Assembly (NCBI RefSeq): GCF_001550065.1
Contig: NZ_LRUB01000029.1
Coordinates: forward strand, 84,039 to 148,038
Origin: Kordiimonas lipolytica
GTDB taxonomy: Bacteria > Pseudomonadota > Alphaproteobacteria > Sphingomonadales > Kordiimonadaceae
Direction of reading: 5' to 3'
Length of the DNA stretch: 64,000 nucleotides
The position numbers and the translations under genes were made by a program. Positions 61,096 to 64,000 of the stretch are shown one piece after another; positions within the stretch are counted from its first letter, which is position 1, and the number at the start of each line of letters is the position of its first letter. The notes below the pieces were generated by a model, which saw only the letters and a program-made list of their open reading frames with translations, was not told where the DNA came from and ran no database searches.

Positions 61096-61123
61096 GTGAC
61101 ATTTTTTACAAAATTCGTAATAT
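61096..61123 (+). promoter_or_regulatory. Operator-covered promoter of the repressor gene
   Basis: GTGACA (61096-61101), a 16-nt spacer and TAATAT (61118-61123) make a fair promoter. A 15-bp near-palindrome, TTACAA-AAT-TCGTAA at 61106-61120, overlaps the -10. Transcription would start about 4-5 nt before the ATG at 61134, giving a nearly leaderless mRNA. The position fits autoregulation. Confidence 0.55.
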
Positions 61124-61133
61124 TGTTCTTGAC

Positions 61134-61847
61134 ATGCCAAAACAAGACTGGATACGAGCCGCCCTCAAAGACCGGGGGTATAAGCTGAAGGATGCTGCGG
61201 AGGCCCTTGGGGTGCCTGCGCCGCGGGTGACCGATATTCTCAAGGGCGCACGCGGGGTGCAGGCGCACGAGATCCTACCGCTCAGCCAGCTGCTGGGCAT
61301 GAATGCACCATCGCTTCTGGAAAGCCTGAAAGCGGGCGAACCTACCGTGGTTGACGACGGCAATGATGGCCGGTTGCCGCTTCTTGGCAGCCTGACAGGA
61401 ACAGGCACCGTCGCCCCCCTGCCCGATGACATGACTTTCTCGAGCGTTCCCCTGCCGCCTGACGCAGGCACACCGGAAGGCCTCTATTGTTATGTGATGG
61501 GCGACACTTCAATGGCGCGTGAAATCCCCGCAGGGAGCCTGGTGATTGCCGCCGATCCCAAACGGCACTATGCGCCGGTGGCGCCGGGTGCGCTGCTGTT
61601 GCTGGACCTGGGCGCAGGGCGCAGGGCGCTCAGGCAGTATACCAAGACCGAGAGCGGCGAAGACTGGCTGGTGCCACTACCGGACACGCCCAATCCCGAT
61701 TTCGCCAGTTGGCGCTTCAGCCTGCTGTCAGACCTGATGCCAGGCGGCGATATGGTAGGCGCCGGCCAGGAGATCGTGCGCATCACAGATGTGCTGGCCG
61801 CTGTCATGTGGGTTCACCAGCGCCGCTCGCCACCGAAGGCCTCCTGA
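61134..61847 (+). CDS. HTH/S24-type phage repressor
   Basis: A 237-residue repressor. Residues 1-65 form an XRE-type helix-turn-helix (DWIRAALKDRGYKLKDAAEALGVPAPRVTDILKG). Residues about 80-225 resemble a LexA/CI S24 domain: LPLLGSLTG, YCYVMGDTSMAREIPAGSLVIAAD with Ser126 in the place of the catalytic serine, then GALLLLDLGAGRRALRQYT. Where active members have a catalytic lysine this protein has L166/R167. The usual Ala-Gly or Cys-Gly cleavage site is TGTG. It may therefore not self-cleave. ATG 61134 follows the promoter by a few nt; the frame is open far upstream (60747) but through the control region. It very likely binds the flanking palindromes. Confidence 0.82.
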   Translation: MPKQDWIRAALKDRGYKLKDAAEALGVPAPRVTDILKGARGVQAHEILPLSQLLGMNAPSLLESLKAGEPTVVDDGNDGRLPLLGSLTGTGTVAPLPDDMTFSSVPLPPDAGTPEGLYCYVMGDTSMAREIPAGSLVIAADPKRHYAPVAPGALLLLDLGAGRRALRQYTKTESGEDWLVPLPDTPNPDFASWRFSLLSDLMPGGDMVGAGQEIVRITDVLAAVMWVHQRRSPPKAS

Positions 61848-61930
61848 CCACCCTTCTCCTTTGGATGTCAGCTTTCCCGTGCGCCCAGCTCCGCCCCGGA
61901 CAGGACGCATTCTGATCATCTGCGCCAGAA

Positions 61931-61982
61931 TTTCGTATTTTGTAATTTTAGCATTGACATATAATTACGATATTCGTAACTT
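61931..61982 (+). promoter_or_regulatory. Third operator site with promoter after repressor gene
   Basis: TTGACA (61954-61959) is followed 17 nt later by TAACTT (61977-61982). The palindrome TTACGA-TAT-TCGTAA at 61965-61979 covers the spacer and -10. A weaker half-match (TTTCGTATTTTGTAA) lies at 61931-61945. Transcription would run rightwards into 62000-62787, where only a low-confidence ORF is visible. Confidence 0.55.
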
Positions 61983-62015
61983 AATTGCACCAACACCGAT
62001 AAATGCGGTGGACGA

Positions 62016-62306
62016 GTGAACCGATATCCATACCAGGGCCACCGTGGGCCAAATGGGCATCGTCACAAATCCCCGGACCTGGCGCGCACCTCCTCCCCCC
62101 CAAATGCGCCACCCGCGGTTGCCATTCGGCCCCAGGGCCTGTGCATCGCCTACTGTGCTTATCGGCAGTTGCCCCCGAACGGGCCGCGCGCTCAAGCCGG
62201 CTATGGGGTTTTACTGCAAGGCATCTCCCCCGCCTGTCCGCGCTGCCCCCGGGCGTGGTGGGCGGAGATGCCGATGCGACCCGCCTCCTGCCCCTCCGGC
62301 AAATAA
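62016..62306 (+). CDS. Candidate small ORF downstream of the third operator
   Basis: A 96-codon frame from GTG 62016, with GGTGGA a few nt upstream and about 27 nt after the expected transcription start. The peptide is rich in Pro, Arg and Cys (LCIAYCAYRQLPP, PACPRCPRAWWAEMP), and about three quarters of its third codon positions are G or C, as in real genes of this region. No family is recognised. Overlapping frames of similar length exist, so this is only a candidate. The RNA itself could be the product. Confidence 0.25.
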   Translation: MNRYPYQGHRGPNGHRHKSPDLARTSSPPNAPPAVAIRPQGLCIAYCAYRQLPPNGPRAQAGYGVLLQGISPACPRCPRAWWAEMPMRPASCPSGK

Positions 62307-62493
62307 AATCAGCTCCCGCATTCCCAAAAATCCGTGCCCGCTCGTTATAGCATCAGACACTTGCCGGTCAGGCAGCGGCTTCCCCCTTAGCCGCACCCGA
62401 AGGCGCTACGATTCAATTTGCTGCATATATCCTCCCACCCCTTGGACGCAGCAAAAGGACCAGCCCTTCGATATTGCCTCGGGTACTGACCGA

Positions 62494-62537
62494 TGGCCGG
62501 AGCGCAGAACACCCATCCAAGCCCTGCGTTCCGGCCA
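62494..62537. other. 14-bp stem-loop
   Basis: TGGCCGGA-G-CGCAG pairs with CTGCG-T-TCCGGCCA (one G-T pair) around a 16-nt loop. There is no T run. This could be part of a structured transcript from the operator-controlled promoter at 61954. Confidence 0.45.
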
Positions 62538-62685
62538 CCTCCTCTTCATTGACTGTAAAATATCAACTTTGGCGCGTGTCACTAATCAGTGATCCCTGCA
62601 CGAAATTCGATACAAACGGGCTGTCGCGAGCTATAAGATAAAGATGTGCCAGCCCGGTTACCCCCATCAACTTGGCTGACACACA

Positions 62686-62722
62686 GGAAGGCTGTGAGGC
62701 CCTAGCGGCCCAGCAGCCTTCC
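62686..62722. terminator. Terminator-like hairpin
   Basis: GGAAGGCTG pairs with CAGCCTTCC, with an inner GGCC / GGCC stem. The plus strand continues GTTTCCTTCC. The T run is weak, so termination is likely but not certain. It would end a rightward transcript from 61954. Confidence 0.45.
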
Positions 62723-62756
62723 GTTTCCTTCCGGAAACAATACCAGCCCTAAATAA

Positions 62757-62783
62757 ATCATGGCGCCAAATTGGCGCCATGAT
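62757..62783. repeat. 27-bp perfect palindrome next to the insertion sequence
   Basis: Arms of 13 nt (ATCATGGCGCCAA and its complement) flank a single central A. It ends 4 nt before the left inverted repeat of the insertion sequence. It may be a hairpin used as target, or an operator or terminator interrupted by the element. Confidence 0.55.
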
Positions 62784-62787
62784 CAGG

Positions 62788-62826
62788 GGTAATACCCCCA
62801 ATAATAGAGGGCTTCAAAAGTAGAAT
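62788..62826 (+). repeat. Insertion-sequence terminal inverted repeat, left
   Basis: It begins GGTAATACCCCCAATAATAG and ends AAAAGTAGAAT. It is the counterpart of 63961-64000 on the other strand. Confidence 0.85.
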
Positions 62827-62829
62827 ACT

Positions 62830-63669
62830 TTAAGCGGCCATGGGCATGCCCATGGCCAGTTTTTGTTTTGGCGTGATGCCACCGAGCGCCATATTGGGCC
62901 GCTCATTGTTATAAGTCCAGAGCCAGTCTGTGGCAGCAGCCTGCACCTCCGCAATTGTCTCGAAGATATATTGGTTCAACCAGTCATGGCGAACTGTCCG
63001 GTTGAAGCGCTCAACGTAGGCATTTTGTTGAGGCTTGCCTGGCTGGATGAACTGTAAGGCGATCCCGCGTTTTGATGCCCACTCTGCCAACTGGTGACCG
63101 ACATACTCAGGACCGTTGTCACAGCGAATGGCCAGGGGTGCTCCGCGCCATTCAATGATGTGGTCCAGGGCCCTGATGACACGCGCCGCAGGCAAGGAGA
63201 AGTCGATCTCAATGCCCAAGGCTTCCCGATTATAGTCGTCAATCACATTGAAGGCCCTGAAGCTGCGACCATCCAACAACTGGTCATGCATGAAATCCAT
63301 ACTCCAGACATCATTGATCGCCTCAGGCACAGAAAGTGGCTCAGGCTTTTCCCGATACAGACGCTTCCTCGGCTTGATCCGTAGGTTCAGCTCCAGTTCC
63401 CGGTAGACCCGGTACACACGCTTATGGTTCCAGCCATAGCCCTTCACGTTGCGTAGATACAAAAAGCACAGTTTGAAACCCCAGTTGCGCTGACGATCGG
63501 TTATGCCGACAAGCCAGTCAGCGATCTCGGCATTCTCGTCTGAGAGCTTCGGTTTATACCGGTAGCATGTCTCGCTGATCGAAAAGGCGCTGCACGCCGC
63601 CCTGATACTCAGCCGCCCCTTGCAGACAGCAGTTCTTGCCATCTCGCGACGTCGGGACGGCTTCACCAC
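62830..63669 (-). CDS. IS3-family transposase OrfB (DDE integrase core)
   Basis: A 279-codon frame with the IS3 OrfB plan: an HTH_21-like start ([28 protein letters not shown]) followed by the rve integrase core. The catalytic acids are in [23 protein letters not shown] and the final glutamate of [16 protein letters not shown], with the [11 protein letters not shown] end typical of the family. It has no ribosome site of its own. It is normally made as an OrfAB fusion by -1 frameshifting at 63669-63675. Confidence 0.93.
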   Translation of the reverse strand: MVKPSRRREMARTAVCKGRLSIRAACSAFSISETCYRYKPKLSDENAEIADWLVGITDRQRNWGFKLCFLYLRNVKGYGWNHKRVYRVYRELELNLRIKPRKRLYREKPEPLSVPEAINDVWSMDFMHDQLLDGRSFRAFNVIDDYNREALGIEIDFSLPAARVIRALDHIIEWRGAPLAIRCDNGPEYVGHQLAEWASKRGIALQFIQPGKPQQNAYVERFNRTVRHDWLNQYIFETIAEVQAAATDWLWTYNNERPNMALGGITPKQKLAMGMPMAA

Positions 63670-63929
63670 TTTTTTGCCATGGCTTCCTTGATGACATCAT
63701 TCTGAAGCTGCACATCGGCATACATCTTCTTGAGCCGGGCATTCTCCGCTTCCAGCTCTTTCATTCGGCTCATCAGCGAGGCATCCATGCCTCCGTATTT
63801 TGCACGCCACCGATAAAAGCAGGCGCTGCTCATTCCATGCTCCCGGCACAGTTCAGGCACCGGCGTGCCAGCCTCCGCCTGCTTCAAGATGCTGATGATC
63901 TGGCTGTCCGAATAACGTGATGTCTTCAT
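63663..63929 (-). CDS. IS3-family transposase OrfA (HTH, leucine zipper)
   Basis: An 88-residue protein: a helix-turn-helix ([41 protein letters not shown]), then a leucine-zipper helix ([32 protein letters not shown]). AGGAG precedes the ATG. The sequence resembles the IS407 subgroup. It binds the element ends and, fused to OrfB, forms the active transposase. Confidence 0.93.
   Translation of the reverse strand: MKTSRYSDSQIISILKQAEAGTPVPELCREHGMSSACFYRWRAKYGGMDASLMSRMKELEAENARLKKMYADVQLQNDVIKEAMAKKW
63669..63675 (-). other. Programmed -1 frameshift site A_AAA_AAG
   Basis: The orfA frame reads GCA AAA AAG TGG TGA. Slipping back one base on A_AAA_AAG gives AAA GTG GTG AAG in the orfB frame. 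The heptamer lies 4 codons or fewer before the orfA stop, the standard arrangement in IS3 elements. Confidence 0.8.
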
Positions 63930-63960
63930 GTAAAATCTCCTGCGTTCTGGTTACGAGAAA

Positions 63961-64000
63961 ATTCTACTTTTGAGTACCGCTATTTATTGGGGGTATTACC
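63961..64000 (-). repeat. Insertion-sequence terminal inverted repeat, right
   Basis: Read on the minus strand it starts GGTAATACCCCCAATAAATA and ends AAAAGTAGAAT, matching the left end. It stops at the last base of the window. Confidence 0.85.

Larger units (their letters stand above)
62307..62787. other. Intergenic stretch with stem-loops, no supported gene
   Basis: No frame here has a ribosome site or family match. It contains three strong dyads described separately (62494-62537, 62686-62722, 62757-62783) and leads up to the insertion sequence at 62788. Confidence 0.5.
62788..64000 (-). mobile_element. IS3-family insertion sequence, IS407-like
   Basis: A 1213-bp element bounded by inverted repeats of 39-40 bp (62788-62826 and 63961-64000), both starting GGTAATACCCCCAATAA inward and ending AAAGTAGAAT, differing by one gap and a few bases. 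It carries orfA and orfB on the minus strand with an A6G slippery site between them. The right repeat ends exactly at the window edge, so the target duplication cannot be checked. Both reading frames are intact and the repeats well matched, so it may still be active. Confidence 0.9.

Noticed and set aside
62044..62592. 182-codon plus-strand frame in the gap before the insertion sequence
   Set aside because: It has proline- and arginine-rich sequence with no ribosome site and runs through two stem-loops. The overlapping GTG frame at 62016 is slightly better, and even that is weak.

Overview
The window reads as a chromosomal segment of a motile, probably marine alphaproteobacterium. The pointers are the fused CysNC enzyme, short flagellins of about 275 residues, a PAS_5-type protein, a DUF805 protein, a 3TM holin of gene-transfer-agent type and DUF1376/DUF6362-like phage proteins. 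Genus cannot be fixed from the sequence alone. There is no rRNA, no tRNA that I can recognise, and no CRISPR array.

Positions 608-29144 hold a Kdo-linked, ABC-exported (group 2, kps-type) capsule locus in several facing operons. A minus-strand operon runs kpsF-kpsM-kpsT-kpsE-kpsD-GT2-Stf0 (15093 to 7538). A plus-strand operon carries galE, a sulfotransferase, a glycosyltransferase and two unknown proteins joined by ATGA overlaps (2046-7534). kpsS and an LtaS-like phosphoglycerol transferase follow (15695-18626). A second minus-strand operon, kdsA-kdsC-kdsB-kpsC, makes CMP-Kdo and the Kdo linker (29144-24943). cysD-cysNC (PAPS synthesis) and a sulfotransferase fused to an alpha/beta-hydrolase-like domain lie between these blocks. 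With three sulfotransferase-type genes plus a PAPS source, the simplest reading is that the capsule is sulfated.

Positions 29238-31962 hold two flagellins (one canonical, one strongly diverged) and an Sfp-type phosphopantetheinyl transferase. Positions 32058-42109 hold four large RTX proteins, and a fifth is cut by the left edge (1-357). They have C-termini typical of type I secretion, but no exporter is in the window. The largest has three related inserts of about 185 residues between its RTX blocks.

Positions 42341-56891 hold a lipoprotein, two orphan response regulators (one with a full HPt domain, one whose HPt has been gutted), several exported or unknown proteins, a FtsX/MacB-type permease, and a DUF2269-DUF4166-saccharopine-dehydrogenase-like operon. 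Inside this stretch is a small minus-strand cassette of a 3TM holin and a protein with a peptidoglycan-binding-like N-terminus (47737-46005).

Positions 57542-62787 hold a small membrane peptide, a PAS protein, an exported unknown, and a phage-like control island: an HTH/S24-type repressor transcribed divergently from a DUF1376/DUF6362 operon. The main new observation is a 15-bp palindrome of the form TTACRANNNTCGTAA. It occurs twice between the divergent promoters of this island and once after the repressor gene. It also occurs 13 kb away, directly over the promoter of the holin cassette. This suggests one repressor controls both a replication-like operon and a distant lysis-like cassette, with leaderless or near-leaderless start codons at the controlled promoters. 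The right end is a complete-looking IS3-family (IS407-like) element, 62788-64000, ending at the window edge.
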